DNA of 64,000 nt from Acanthosepion lycidas (GCA_963932145.1 OZ010580.1:3840634-3904633); one strand, 5' to 3'; counted from the stretch's first letter, positions 1 through 10,106 are shown. Made by a program: numbers and translations. Notes: a model not told the origin generated them from the sequence alone.

Positions 1-181
1 ATATTCAGTGAATGTTAACACCGTGAAACCCGATACAAGATGGTCAATTGTTTCTGGATATTTATCACAGAATCTGCATTTCGGTTTAACACAATTTTTC
101 AGTAGATGTGCTTAGTAATTTGGACTTAGCAAGCATTAGTCTCGTGGAACAAGAATAAAATCTTCGGTTTCAGTTTAATTT
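1..181. other. Unannotated AT-rich left edge
   Basis: No gene, RNA or recognisable element is seen here. It lies just outside the left end of the first H4/tRNA duplication. Confidence 0.5.
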
Positions 182-430
182 TATTTTCTAAATACTCAAT
201 GAACAATAGATTCAGATTTTCTTAAAATTATAACATATTTTTTTTTATAGATAAAAGCGATTGGCGAAAAATAAAACTAATTAGCATAATACCAGTGTAT
301 TTTAGGCGTAAAGTAATGGTTAGCAAACTAATTATTACGAAAAGAATAATCTCGTCATTTTTAAGTGGAAATTGATTAAAATATGTACATATCTTGCGAT
401 GGTTGAATAAAGTGTTTGTAGCAAATGGGT

Positions 431-447
431 GGCCCCCAAAAAGGGCC
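431..447 (-). promoter_or_regulatory. Degenerate histone mRNA 3' stem-loop
   Basis: On the minus strand a GGCCC arm and a GGGCC arm flank a T-rich loop and are followed by ACCCA, as in replication-dependent histone mRNAs, where SLBP binds and U7 directs cleavage. It sits 24 bp after the H4 pseudogene stop. The loop half is altered from the usual TTTCAG form and is one base too long, so function is doubtful. Confidence 0.7.
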
Positions 448-471
448 GTTGAGAGAAAATATTTTTCATAT

Positions 472-728
472 TTATAGTCCGAATCCATAGGGAGTTTTGC
501 CTTGTCTCTTCAGGGCATAGACCACATCCATGGCGGTAACAGTCTTCCTCTTGGTATACTCGATGTATGTGATGTCATCACGTATAACATTCTCAAGCAA
601 AACCTCAAGGAAACCACGTGTTTTCTCGTAGATGGGACCAAAGTTACGCTTGTCTCCACCTCTGCGAGCTAGATGCAAGTTTGTGATGCCCTGGATGTTA
701 ATTGTTATCTCTGAGCACCGTGAGATGC
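472..728 (-). pseudogene. Histone H4 pseudogene, copy A
   Basis: The minus-strand reading gives an H4 C-terminal half: [30 protein letters not shown] and YGFG are recognisable, followed by a stop. It differs from H4, one of the most conserved proteins known, at many positions (for example D for V after LARRGG, P for L before YGFG, L for the last G). Upstream, homology to the VLRDN and IQGIT codons continues to about 728, but a 7-bp insertion at about 700-706 shifts the frame and about three codons before LARRGG are missing. The first 17 or so codons and any promoter are absent. It is therefore a 5'-truncated, non-functional copy of a host histone gene. Confidence 0.85.
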
Positions 729-1017
729 GTAATTAATTTAAGCTAATAAGTTGGATGTTTATTTGACTTGCTAACTTGTATCAATCCAATAATCAACATA
801 AGTAGAAATATTATCATAGAAAAAAAATATTGATAAAACAATAAACGTAAATCATTTCCAAGAATAAAGGAGGATTAAAGTATCTATATATTTCATAGAT
901 ATTTAATTTTAGAATTTTATTTCATAGCAACAATAAGAAATAAACTGATCAGACATATTTCTAAATACAATACAATAATAATTAATACATATTAAATTGC
1001 TATTGCAGTTATGACTT

Positions 1018-1025
1018 AAAAAAAA
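1018..1025 (-). terminator. Pol III oligo-T terminator of tRNA-Gly copy A
   Basis: Eight A on the plus strand read as T8 on the minus strand, 8 nt after the tRNA 3' end. A run of four or more T is the standard Pol III stop. Confidence 0.85.
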
Positions 1026-1033
1026 GGACAGCA

Positions 1034-1104
1034 TGCATCGGCCGGGAATCGAACCCGGGCCGCCCGCGTGGCAGGCGAGCATTCTTCCACTGAACCACCG
1101 ATGC
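1034..1104 (-). tRNA. tRNA-Gly(GCC), isolated copy A
   Basis: A 71-nt cloverleaf: 7-bp acceptor stem starting GCATCGG, anticodon loop CTGCCAC with anticodon GCC, T-stem CCGGG/CCCGG with loop TTCGATT, and discriminator A73. No intron and no encoded CCA. The B box GGTTCGATTCC is intact. It differs from the array consensus by one base in the D loop (U20 to A), which is usually tolerated. A T8 terminator follows closely. It sits next to an H4 pseudogene and looks transcribable. Confidence 0.95.
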
Positions 1105-1350
1105 CCCATTAACCTCGCATGTATTTTATAAACACATTGTCGAATTGATGAATCTACTGTAAATATTAAAGGTAAAAACGATAATATATTTGTCAGTGCT
1201 GTCGATGTTATTTACAGCGAAGATTTAGCAATGAAAATTTATTTTCTTGACAAAAGTATTAAAATGAGGAAAAAAGATATTTTCAGTGATCAAGAAACAA
1301 TCCAAAAGTTACTGACAAAATGGGGCTATTCATGCATAAATCATTTAAAG

Positions 1351-1645
1351 AGCTAATAAATTTGAAGATTTTACTTGTTAACTTGCATCAATCCATCCAA
1401 TAATCATCAAAAGTAGAAATATTATCACAGGAAAAAATATTGATAAAACTTAAACGTAAATCATTTCCAACGATAAAGTAAAACCAATAAGAATTTATAC
1501 AGATATTTACTTACAATATTTAATTTTAGAATTTTATTTCATAGCATCAATAGGAATTCAATTTCTTTTTTATCTGATCAATGAAAGCGCTGCTGAAAAA
1601 TTATATTTCTGAATACAATATAATATCGGTACATATTATAATAAA
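1351..1645. repeat. Partial third copy of the tRNA-flank spacer
   Basis: This AT-rich stretch matches about 741-1000 (the spacer between H4 pseudogene and tRNA), with diverged but collinear landmarks. It stops exactly where the Helitron begins, so the tRNA-bearing remainder is missing. No gene is present. Confidence 0.75.
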
Positions 1646-1654
1646 CTAGATAAC

Positions 1655-1668
1655 CCGTCTTCGAACGG
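1655..1668 (-). other. Helitron 3' terminal hairpin
   Basis: Four-bp GC-rich stem CCGT/ACGG with a six-base loop, 5 bp from the CTAG terminus. In Helitrons this hairpin serves as the transposition termination signal. Confidence 0.7.
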
Positions 1669-1813
1669 ATCTTTCATTACTGGGAATTTTTGTTCAATTC
1701 GAGCAGTTTAAGTTTAAAGTCAGCACACCCGAAAATCAATATTAGTAACAATAATTGTGTGCAACTGAGGCATAGCCCCAGATGGGAGGGTAACAATTTG
1801 AATGGGGGTGGGT

Positions 1814-1829
1814 GGCCCTGAAAAGAGCC
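1814..1829 (-). promoter_or_regulatory. Canonical histone 3' stem-loop inside the Helitron
   Basis: The minus strand reads GGCTCTTTTCAGGGCC, a 6-bp stem with a TTTC loop, followed by ACCC. It fits the 16-nt histone pre-mRNA stem-loop better than the copies beside the H4 pseudogenes. It begins 4 bp after the stop of the Helitron-borne ORF. No histone coding sequence is recognised next to it. Confidence 0.6.
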
Positions 1830-1833
1830 GTTT

Positions 1834-2136
1834 TTACGTTCTCAATCTTGTTTCAGCCTCACGTGCAGCAACAGTTGAAGAGGAGTTTTTCCTCAGACAA
1901 TGAGTGCTTTGATGATCATTTTCAGTCTCGCGCGAAGAAGCGTTCAGGTATACTCTTCTGAAAAGTCGATATCTACGTTGATATTCGGACTCAGTGGCCC
2001 TGATTAAATCATTCCGAGAAACATTTTGAGACAGGCGAACTGAATATTCTAAAGACGATTCGTTATCTCTTATTCGCATGGCGAACCTGGTGGCAGCGGT
2101 TTTGCAACCTAGACAAGTTCTTTTCTTTGGTGACAT
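1834..2136 (-). CDS. Unrecognised 100-aa ORF within the Helitron
   Basis: An uninterrupted minus-strand frame starting MSPKKRTCLGC and ending TRLRT. It is rich in Arg, Ser, Glu and Asn, with a CLGC pair near the start. The composition (spaced R, E, S and N runs) recalls the low-complexity N-terminal part of Helitron Rep proteins, but no domain motif can be named. It is followed at once by a histone-type stem-loop. It could be a remnant of the Helitron protein, a captured host fragment, or chance. No function is proposed. Confidence 0.3.
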   Translation of the reverse strand: MSPKKRTCLGCKTAATRFAMRIRDNESSLEYSVRLSQNVSRNDLIRATESEYQRRYRLFRRVYLNASSRETENDHQSTHCLRKNSSSTVAAREAETRLRT

Positions 2137-2986
2137 GTTTTAGGTAAGTATGAATTGTCAAATGGAACGCGTGGGCAAATACCAGAAGAGAACGCTGTAA
2201 AGCTACAGGAATCACTAAGCTCGAATAACTTTAGGAAAGGTTGGAAAAATAAATGTTGAGTAATAAAAAAGCAAGCTTACTTACTACGCTGAATGCAATG
2301 CAAAAACTGGCAGGACAATAAAAAAAATTAAATTGGGAACGGCTATAAACAATGAAAGCAACACCTTAAAACTGTAGTACTAGGCTTTATGCAACGGAAA
2401 AGTTACCCTCACTTGAGAGAGATTGAAAGCTTGGCCAAAAGCAGGGGGAATGTATAAGCAGGCCTGGATGTACATAAGTAGAAGCTGAATTGAAGAATTA
2501 AGCAATAGAAATGAGCTTAGGACAGCGTTGACAATCAGTATGACATGGCGACATTTGACTGGACGTGTAATGGGCTTTGTGCAGCTCCAATGGGCAACTG
2601 GAACAGATCATGCCTTCCGCATATCATGCGTATTCAGGTGCATCAGCGCGTGACACATCGCGTGTTGCAAGGCCACACGTAAACGTGTTGCTGCACGCGC
2701 TGTCTATCAAGGTCAGCAGCAACCGATGTGCAACATCTAGAGGTGTGAATCACGCCCACACAGCATGAGCTCGGATTGGAAACTTATGTGTGAAAACGTA
2801 AATTAAATTTTGCCTTTTATTTTTGCGCAAAATGTAAAAAATCAGTTTCTCCGATTTTTCGCCTTTGAAGAGTTATCTATCAAAACAAAAAAAAAATTCG
2901 TCGAAATCAGATGAAAACTGTGGAAACGCATAAACATCTGATCACACACACAAACATGCATACGCACACATTTTGGGAATTATAGA

Positions 2987-3105
2987 TATAGTTAATTAAT
3001 TATATAAATTTAACTGTATAATAGTAAATAATATTATTATTATAATTTAAACTATTTATTTTTATTAAATCTTTTATGAATGATATAAGTCTAAGGAGAG
3101 ATAGT
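2987..3105. other. AT-rich spacer between Helitron and LINE
   Basis: Very AT-rich sequence with no recognisable gene. Confidence 0.5.
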
Positions 3106-3109
3106 AAAT

Positions 3110-4712
3110 AGAAAAACGTTGCTTAGAGTTGTAATGGACAGGAAGTAGTGGAGATAGACATAAGCAGGAAGCTAGCGGGAGGTCGGGCGATTGCAGGTGG
3201 TCGATCTGATTGGGCTTGTCGATAGATACCAGGTCAATCAACCGGGGAAGGAGATGTGGACGTGTGCAGTGGGACACATAAATAGCCGTCTATCCGGGTA
3301 ACCATCTGCATGGACAGAATTTTAGTAAGAAGGGTCGATCTAGATTTGCTAGACTGCCCCACGTTCCACCGTTTAGACTATTCGGACCATATACTCCTCT
3401 GTGCCCGGATGGCGTTAGGTATTAGTCCTAGAATGGCTAGACACAGGAAGTTCAATCTGTCTTTACTTGGCAGGCGGAACTTCAGGCAACAGCTAATTAG
3501 ATTATTGCATCGGGAACTAGTGGGGGCGATTATTGGAAATAAGTGGAAGGAGGGGCTTAAGGATAGTATTAGGTCTTTCACCACCGAATATAGCAGACGA
3601 CTTACCCTACATAGGGCTAATGAAGTAAACACTCTAGAGGAGAGCATGTCCTGGGCGGAGACTGGGAGGATTCCTTAGAGATAGTTTTAGCCAGGCAGTC
3701 TCTGGAGCATAAGGCTAAGAAGCGCTACCAGGATCAGGTAGTTATGCATAGGTTAAACAAGATGTCTAACGAAGCTATGAATATGGGCGCAGAATTGGAC
3801 AAGGAAGAAATCCGTCGAGGTTCCAATCGTTATATTCGGGAGGTCGTCCTCTGAGGTCGACCAAAGGCATGTGCGAGGTATTTAGGCAGTATTTCTATAG
3901 CCGTTTTACCAAGGAGCCTCGTCTCTGTGGCGACGAGTTTTGCAGGTATTTGGCGGACTTTCCTCGAACTGAAGTAGCTAGCCGCGAGGGCGAAATCACA
4001 GAGGGCGAAGTTCACTCGGCATTGAAAAGGCTTTGGCAAATCTCCGGAACTTGATGGTCTGCCGTATGAATATTTCCTGCACATATCTTTATTCCGATTT
4101 TTGTCGCCAGCTTACAGACGTGATGTGAAGTGACGAACAATTCAAAGCAGCCTGCATCTGGTCCGAACGATCAGAGAGGCTGTAGAAAAAGACGAGTAAG
4201 CCACGCTGATCAATTTAGATCAGTCCAAGGCATTCGATAGGGTCGATCATCAGTACCTGGATCCTGGCCTGCAGATCAACTGAATCGAACCCGATTTCTC
4301 CACGTGGATCAGCCTCCTGTATCGTTTCACTAGTGATGGGGTACAGGTGAACGGAAAGAGGTCGAGCACTTTTATGCTGTCTCGGTCGGTTGTTCAGGGT
4401 TGTCCACTGTCGCCCTTACTTTACGCTTTGGCGTTGGAACCCCTACTGTGGTGGCTAAGGGATAGGCCGTGCAGTCTGGCCCTATGAGAAATCGCTGTCC
4501 CTGGAGGTCGAGCCGATGATGTAACTATTTTCGTGCCGTGCCGTGCCGTGCCGTAGCGACATTGCAGTAATACAGAAGCCGCTTGAGAGGTACGAGAAGG
4601 TTGCGGAAGCCATAATTAAACGCGACAAGTCATCCGGCATGCGGTTAGATACGCGGAAGGGAGTAGTTCTTCCGGGACCCTTTAGTTGGACAGACGGACT
4701 CGTCGTTGCTGA
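3110..4712 (+). mobile_element. LINE remnant, Tx1/L1-like (endonuclease + reverse transcriptase)
   Basis: Several plus-strand frames carry pieces of a LINE ORF2 in the right order. About 3190-3400 gives the end of an APE endonuclease (DRILVRR, then YSDHILL). About 4010-4070 gives the RT start (ALKRL, then DGLPYE). About 4208-4250 reads DQSKAFDRVDH, and about 4395-4448 reads QGCPLSPLLYALALEPLL. The catalytic box at 4509-4520 reads RADD instead of YADD. About 4640-4700 reads VVLPGPFSWTDG, typical of the RT thumb of Tx1-type elements. Frame changes and stops separate these blocks, and both ends are missing, so it is inactive. The family is assigned from motif style, not from a search. A piece of its 3' part recurs at 10487-10570. 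Confidence 0.8.
4532..4555. repeat. Short CGTGC tandem repeat in the LINE
   Basis: Four to five copies of a 5-bp GC-rich unit directly after the RADD box. This looks like slippage after the LINE died, since it disrupts the RT frame. Confidence 0.7.
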
Positions 4713-5060
4713 TTTTCATTAAGAGCTCATATCTAGATGACGTCATCTGAACTGATATCCTGTCCAATCTCTTTCAGTTCAACCAGAAAATTACATTAAA
4801 AACAAATACATTCTACCCTAAACAATTCATTTATTTTACAATCACAATCACTTCAACTTCACTCATGGCAACCATTATGCATTGCTGTTTAAATAAAATA
4901 AACGAAAGAGTAAACATATGAAACAGAAGGAAAAAAATATCTTCAATGATTTATAAGCCCCGAAAAGGATGCATTTTATGTCGTATCTGGTGTCAAATAT
5001 CTAAGCAAATATCATTTTTCTATTACATTTCATTCAACGCGCGACTTGTCTCTCAACGGT
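4655..5060. repeat. Duplication flank, copy A2
   Basis: It matches 10495-10965, including the LINE tail, the CRE-like palindrome and an AT-rich segment with ATTTATAAGCCCCGAAAAGG. Homology stops after CTCTCAACG in both copies. No gene is recognised in 4720-5060. The duplicated block must have contained the LINE 3' part before it was copied. Confidence 0.85.
4735..4748. promoter_or_regulatory. CRE-like palindrome
   Basis: AGATGACGTCATCT is a perfect 14-bp palindrome with the full CREB/ATF core TGACGTCA. It is preserved in the second copy at 10593-10606. No linked gene start is recognised, so regulatory function is only possible. Confidence 0.35.
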
Positions 5061-5159
5061 ATTGTCGAGCAAATCATTAATAACCAAATTCTTCGCAAAC
5101 ATCAACAAACATTAACAGAATCACAAATGGTTAAGGGAGAGAGCAATTTAACTCCATTA

Positions 5160-5485
5160 ACATTGAATTATGACAATCAACCCCAGAGAATGACACTCTT
5201 ATAAGTCCATTGATATAGTTGTAAATCCTTCAGCAGCAGTGAAGTTGAGTTTTTGACCTCATTAGATCCATCTGGATTACCACCTCACAAATTATCTCAC
5301 AGTTGGTGATCCAATAATTTTAAGAAATCTAGATCCTCCAAGACTCTGTAATGGAACCAGACTTATTAAATGTTTTCATCGCAAGAATACCTTTGATCCC
5401 AACTGATGTAAAAATTTCAAGAGATTGTAGTTTCCAGTGAAACTAAGCTTTGCAATGTCCATAAAAGAAAACAATATGTTTATAA
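5160..5485 (+). mobile_element. Helitron Pif1-type helicase fragment
   Basis: Plus-strand pieces read VVNPSAAVKL, then DPSGLPPHKL, then VGDPIILRNLDPPRLCNGTRL, then FKRLQFPVKLSFAMS. This is the order seen at the C-terminal end of Helitron Pif1-like helicases (the PPHKL, LRNLDPP.LCNGTRL and QFP..L.FAM motifs). At least one frame change and several stops are present, and the Rep domain and earlier helicase motifs are absent. The AT-rich sequence from 5485 to 5740 shows no further coding similarity. Confidence 0.7.
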
Positions 5486-5744
5486 AGAAGTTTCTTTCAA
5501 CAAGATGTTTCAATAAACATTCTCAATTTTGGTGAACGTTTGTTCTGGTCTCATATTAGAATCATTATAGAAATTTGAATTTGTATTGTTGTCTTTACAT
5601 ATTTTATTAAATTAGAATCATTTTCAAACATAATTAGACAATTGTATTTGAATTAATATATTTTCATGATTTTTATGTTAACAAAACCAGCATTTATTTT
5701 TATACCTACAGAATTGATTATATGATTTTATAAAAAAAAGTTTA

Positions 5745-5845
5745 AGACTAAACATTAGAACTAAAGATTAATCTTTAGAACTAAGATTGCGCTTTATGAC
5801 TAAGGTTAAACTTTAGAACGAAGATTGTACTTTAGAATGATATTA
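5745..5845. repeat. 19-bp minisatellite
   Basis: Successive units start CTTTAGAAC or a near variant at 5773, 5792, 5811 and 5830, exactly 19 bp apart, with a more diverged unit before them. About five imperfect copies. Confidence 0.8.
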
Positions 5846-5939
5846 TCAGAAAATGTGAGAGGTAACAACAGTAAATTTCAAGCTAAAAATTGAATTTCTG
5901 CAAAATGATTACCTAGAACATTTTCTTAAATTTTTCAGA

Positions 5940-7140
5940 TTATTGGGTGTGTGACGTCGTCCCCTGGTCGCAGCGCCAACCGTGACCTTCTATCCTAGTC
6001 TACCACGGCACCAACTGTGACGTCCCTAAACAGCACCAATTGTGACGTCCTCGCCGCGACGCCAGCCGTTCGCTCCTCGCTGCTCCGTTCGGGTGTCACT
6101 GCTCCAAATGTGACGTTCTAACCTTTTGGTGATTCGGGTGGGAATCTGGTTAGATTTGATATCAGCCTCGTCGTTCCCAACTCGCTTCCAACGCCTGGTT
6201 ACCAAGGTAACTGCACTGATCCCCCAGTCCGCCTACCCACGTTGTGAATTGATCTAGGCAGACGAGATCAAACAGTGGTTGGTGCCGTACTGCAAACCGA
6301 GTTCAACGGGGGTGATACCACACAAATATGCATAAAAGACAATAAAATGAAAACTCAAAAGTTCAAAGTATCAAAGAAAAAGTTAACAAACTTTATGTCT
6401 AGTTGTTCGATACATAGGACTGCATCTATCTCCCGACCTGTTCTATGGATTGTGAATCGTCGTTTTCCGCTAGGCAAGTTTTAACACTTCAAGTTGTCTG
6501 CTCTCTAAGAAATTGGTGTTTCGGTGGGTCTTTGGACGAAAGTAAAAAAAAAACTTATTTCGGTGATCTGGATCTAAGTCGCTCTTCAAAATAATTGTTC
6601 TTGGGTTGAAGAGAGGTCCGGAATGTGCGTGAATCCTGGTCAGCTATCTGCGAGGCTTGCTTCAACTGGAGACTGACTCTGGGAACTGCTGGGACTCAAA
6701 TGAACTCTGCTCGTTGTGGCTTCGTTTATATGGGCGCCGACCAAAACCGGGGTGAGTTTGTCGGCGCCGGGGGTTCCTCGATAATTCTAAATACATATCC
6801 ACCTCTCTGGTTAGGAATTTCCCCCTTTTTCCATTTTTGGGAACCTTTCCTCACTCCCACCTTCTCATCATACTTCAGAGGGGCGTGAACTGCCCTCCCC
6901 ACATCTTCGTAGCAACGTCTCTTACTCATCCTCCAGATGGGCTGAAACAGCCTCCCTCGTGCGTCACGTGATCACCACTCGACCAATGATGTCTTAGTCG
7001 GGCGTGGCCGAATCCGCGGCTTTGTTTCAGGAAGAAAAAAAATATCTTGCTTAACTAAAAAACAATTATCTCTTCTCTTTCCCTTTTCTTCCTCTTACTC
7101 GCCGTTATCATTTCTCTGGTCGCGAACGGGACAATATGAC
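5940..7140. other. GC-richer block, no gene recognised
   Basis: Composition rises sharply against the AT-rich surroundings. GTGACGTC/T recurs at 5951, 6017, 6042 and 6110, each time inside a similar CCAA.TGTGACGT context. No protein similarity is recognised in any frame. It directly precedes the LTR-type integrase remnant, so it may be leader or terminal sequence of that element, but no matching second terminal repeat was found. Confidence 0.35.
6733..6768. repeat. Inverted repeat GGCGCCGAC / GTCGGCGCC
   Basis: Two perfect 9-bp arms (6733-6741 and 6760-6768) with an 18-bp spacer, part of which can extend the stem. Not a Pol III terminator and not linked to a recognised gene. Confidence 0.6.
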
Positions 7141-8440
7141 AATGGCGGTCATAACTCTTGTTCTACACGTGGTTTACGTCAGGTATTTTATCGCTAATTA
7201 TCGGAATGTGTGGTCTTCCTAACACGGTCTCAAAAAGAAACATCTCCAAAGTTTCAGTCAGTCTGTCGCCTCGAAGAAAGAAAAAAGAAAAACACATTCA
7301 TTTTCAGGCGGACGCTATATTTTGTAAGACGTGTCTACCCTACGACATCCAAGGCGGCTGTCAAGGCAGTGGTCAGAAAATGTAAAGAATGCCAGTCAAT
7401 TGACCCAGCCTCAAGTCGTTGGCCTCGTGGCAACCTAAGTGTGACTGAAATCTGGACCCGCTTAGGAATGGACATTACACATTACGGTGGGCAACACTAC
7501 CTTACGTTAATAGATTGTGGCCCTAGTAGATTTGCGATATGGCGACGCCTGCTTCAACAAGACTCGAGAAGCGTCATTCGGCAGTTAGAAAGTATTTTTT
7601 TTGAACGAGGCCCACCATCAGAAATCCTGACTGACAATGATACTGCATTTCGCAGTAAGTCCTTTAACGATTTCCTGGATGACTGGGGAGTCCAACTTCG
7701 TTTTCGCTGCACCTATGTTCCTACAGGAAACGGCATAGTGGAAAGATCTCATCGGAGTATAAAGCGAATTGCAGCAAGAAAGCAATGTTCGATAACGGAG
7801 GCAGTATACCGGCATAATATCACGCCGAAGGATGATATATCGTCGACTAGTGCGCCTGCCAATATGATTCACCGTTAAAAACTGAAAGTGAAAGGAATTA
7901 CTACAACATTACCACCTGATCATTGTAGGCATCACAATATATACAAAGTTGGGAACAGAGTATGGGTGAAAGCTCCCCATGGCCGGTGTACCTCCAGGTA
8001 TCAAGTGGGTCGCGTAACGGACATTGTAAGTCCACAAACCGTACTAGTTGACGGGATGCCACGGCATGTAAAAGATCTTCGCCTTTTCATTGATTCTGAT
8101 ACATCGCCGAGCGAATCCAATGATGATTCATCGTCTGACAGTGAGCAGATAATTGAGATCTGCGAATCCGATGCTTCCACAGACACAGAACTTCTGGAAA
8201 CTCGAGATACGTCTGATGACTCCTCAGGAGACGACTCTCCGACACGCGTAATGGAAATAGTGCCATTACGTCGAAGCACCAGGATAAAGAGACCTGCTCC
8301 AGGTTGTTCGATTTGTGATAGTGAGATCAAGGGGGAGTATAGCGAAGAAAACGGCGACTTACCTCGTCAAACCAAGCGACAGCGTGTCGCGTGTATTCTA
8401 CGACGGAAAAAGTGGAGAAAAAAAAAAAAAAATCGAGGAA
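7080..8440 (+). mobile_element. Ty3/gypsy-type LTR element fossil (integrase region)
   Basis: A broken remnant of an LTR retrotransposon pol. About 7300-7870 shows an integrase: a zinc-finger tail (CKECQ), then a DDE-type core with MDITHYGGQHYLTLIDCG, LTDNDTAFRS and GNGIVERSHRSIK. About 7900-8100 looks like the GPY/F-type C-terminal module (VWVKAPHGR, YQVGRV), followed by an acidic Ser/Asp-rich tail to about 8400. Gag, protease, reverse transcriptase and RNase H are not recognised, and no pair of terminal repeats was seen. It is incomplete, with a few breaks. Much of the coding similarity is still readable, which suggests only moderate age, but it cannot be dated without its repeats. Confidence 0.8.
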
Positions 8441-9306
8441 TTTTGGTTTCGGCGTTTGTTAGTGAGCGAGTTATTTTTCTGACTGGTTACACGCATTGTG
8501 ATTTGAAATAGTACCGGCGAATCGAGTTTTCAGCATTTCTTTCTGCCCACGATATTCGAGTCTGGACTTACAGTGATTCTTCTTTGTCTTGTGGAAGTAA
8601 TCTGCGACAAATACTTCCTTTGCTTTCAGAACGCTTACAAATGTTAATAGACAAATATAGTAAAGAAATTGTTAGATACAAACTATCAAATGGAACAGAC
8701 ATTCCAATTAATAAAGCATCGGTTTTATATAAAAATTGGTCAGTGATTTTATTGGGAGAATTTCAATTGTCCACGAATTAATTATTTCAGATTTTTCTTG
8801 CTACTTTAATGCAATTTTCTACCGACAAATTCTTTCTTTTCCTTAAGAAATAATGTGGATTTCGTTATTGACACAAAAATTAGTTGAATACGGCACAGGT
8901 CCAAACACCTGATTAAATTCTCACTTCAAAATTTCCTGATCTTTGCTAATTCAAACCGATGATATTATTTTATGCATTTCAAAAATGATATGTTCATAGG
9001 AAGAAGCTATATTTCATAAGTCAAATAAAAGAAAACATTTATTTCTTTGTGCGTGTATTCTATATAGTTTGGCGTACTTGATATGAAGCAAAATTAACTC
9101 TTTCCATTGTCCTGATGCCTGTATTGGGGAAATCGGCTAATACCGGACCCATCGATATCAAATCACTCGTAGAGTTGAATGACTGTAACACTAAAACTAT
9201 CATTTATCTCTTAACTAGTCAGTTAATACAGAAGTTTAACTTCTTCAATTTACAGGCAAAGAAAGAGAGAGAATTTTTTAAATTATTAATCAAGTTAAAC
9301 ACATAA
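8440..9306. other. Unassigned sequence between LTR fossil and duplication copy B
   Basis: Two short open stretches (63-66 codons near 8584-8781 and 9115-9306) show no recognisable domain. Upstream context gives no promoter or splice evidence. I see no supported gene. Confidence 0.4.
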
Positions 9307-9556
9307 ATTATTTTCTAAATACTCAATGAACAATAGATTCAGATTTGCTTAAAATTATAACACATTTCTTTTATAGATAAAAGCGATTGGCGAAAAATAA
9401 AACTAATTAGCATAACACCAGGGTATTTTAGGCGTAAAGTAATGGTTATCAAACTAATTATTACGAAAAGAATAATCTCGTCATTTTTAAGTGGAAATTG
9501 ATTAAAAAATGTACATATCTTGCGATGATTGAATAAAGTGTTTGTAGCAAATGGGT

Positions 9557-9573
9557 GGCCCCCAAAAAGGGCC
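9557..9573 (-). promoter_or_regulatory. Degenerate histone 3' stem-loop, copy B
   Basis: Identical to the element at 431-447, 23 bp past the H4 pseudogene stop. The same altered loop in both copies shows the change predates the duplication. Confidence 0.7.
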
Positions 9574-9596
9574 GTTGAGAGAAAATATTTTCATAT

Positions 9597-9664
9597 TCAT
9601 AGCCCGAAACGATAGAGAATTTTGCCTTGTCTCTTCAGGGCATAGACCACATCCATGGCGGTAA

Positions 9665-9697
<33 letters not shown>

Positions 9698-9830
9698 TGT
9701 CATCACCTTAAGGAAACCACGTGTCTTCTCGTAGATGGGACTAAAGTTATGCTTGACTCCACCTCCGCGAGCTAGACGCAAGTTGGTGATGCCCTGGATG
9801 TTATCTCTGAGCACCTTGAGATGCGTAATT
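9597..9830 (-). pseudogene. Histone H4 pseudogene, copy B
   Basis: Minus-strand H4 remnant ending YRFGL and a TGA stop. [18 protein letters not shown] is preserved. A deletion of about 22 bp relative to copy A, near 9707, removes the codons around ENVIRD and breaks the frame. It lacks the 7-bp insertion of copy A, so the [10 protein letters not shown] codons are contiguous here. The two copies therefore took different lesions after duplication on top of a shared truncated 5' end. Confidence 0.85.
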
Positions 9831-10106
9831 AATTTAAGCTAATAAGTTAGATGTTTATTTGACTTGCTAACTTGTATCAATCCAATAATCGCCATAAGTA
9901 GAGATGTTAGCATAGAAAAAATTATTGATAAAACAATAAACGTAAATCATTTCCAAAAATAGAGGAAGATCATTAAGTATACAGATATAGATATATTTAA
10001 TTTTAGAAATTTATTTCATAGCAAGAATAAGAAATTAATTGAACAGTCATATTTCTAAATACAATGCAATAATAGTGGATATTAAATTTGTATTGCTGTA
10101 TGACTT

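Larger units (their letters stand above)
182..1352. repeat. Segmental duplication, copy A (H4 pseudogene + tRNA-Gly)
   Basis: This segment matches 9307-10443 nearly base for base, with scattered substitutions and small indels, including the histone stem-loop, the H4 pseudogene, the AT-rich spacer and the tRNA-Gly gene in the same order. Homology begins at the shared stretch before TTCTAAATACTC and ends near TTTAAAGAG. The region 730-1030 between the pseudogene and the tRNA holds only AT-rich spacer; 1105-1352 is likewise AT-rich without a gene. Confidence 0.9.
1646..2986 (-). mobile_element. Helitron, minus strand
   Basis: On the minus strand the element runs from TCTATAATTCCC (2986) to CTAG (1646). 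It is preceded by A and followed by T, the Helitron target. A short hairpin (CCGT/ACGG arms at 1655-1668) lies just before CTAG. These are the three hallmarks of rolling-circle Helitrons: 5' TC, a hairpin near the 3' end, and 3' CTRR inserted between A and T. About 1.34 kb long, it lacks a Rep/helicase gene, so it is non-autonomous or internally deleted. One 100-codon ORF lies inside. Confidence 0.75.

Noticed and set aside
909-1109. 66-codon ORF over the isolated tRNA-Gly
   Set aside because: It reads through the tRNA gene in the same orientation; no independent coding support.
2577-2768. 63-codon plus-strand ORF in the Helitron
   Set aside because: No recognisable domain, and opposite to the element's strand.
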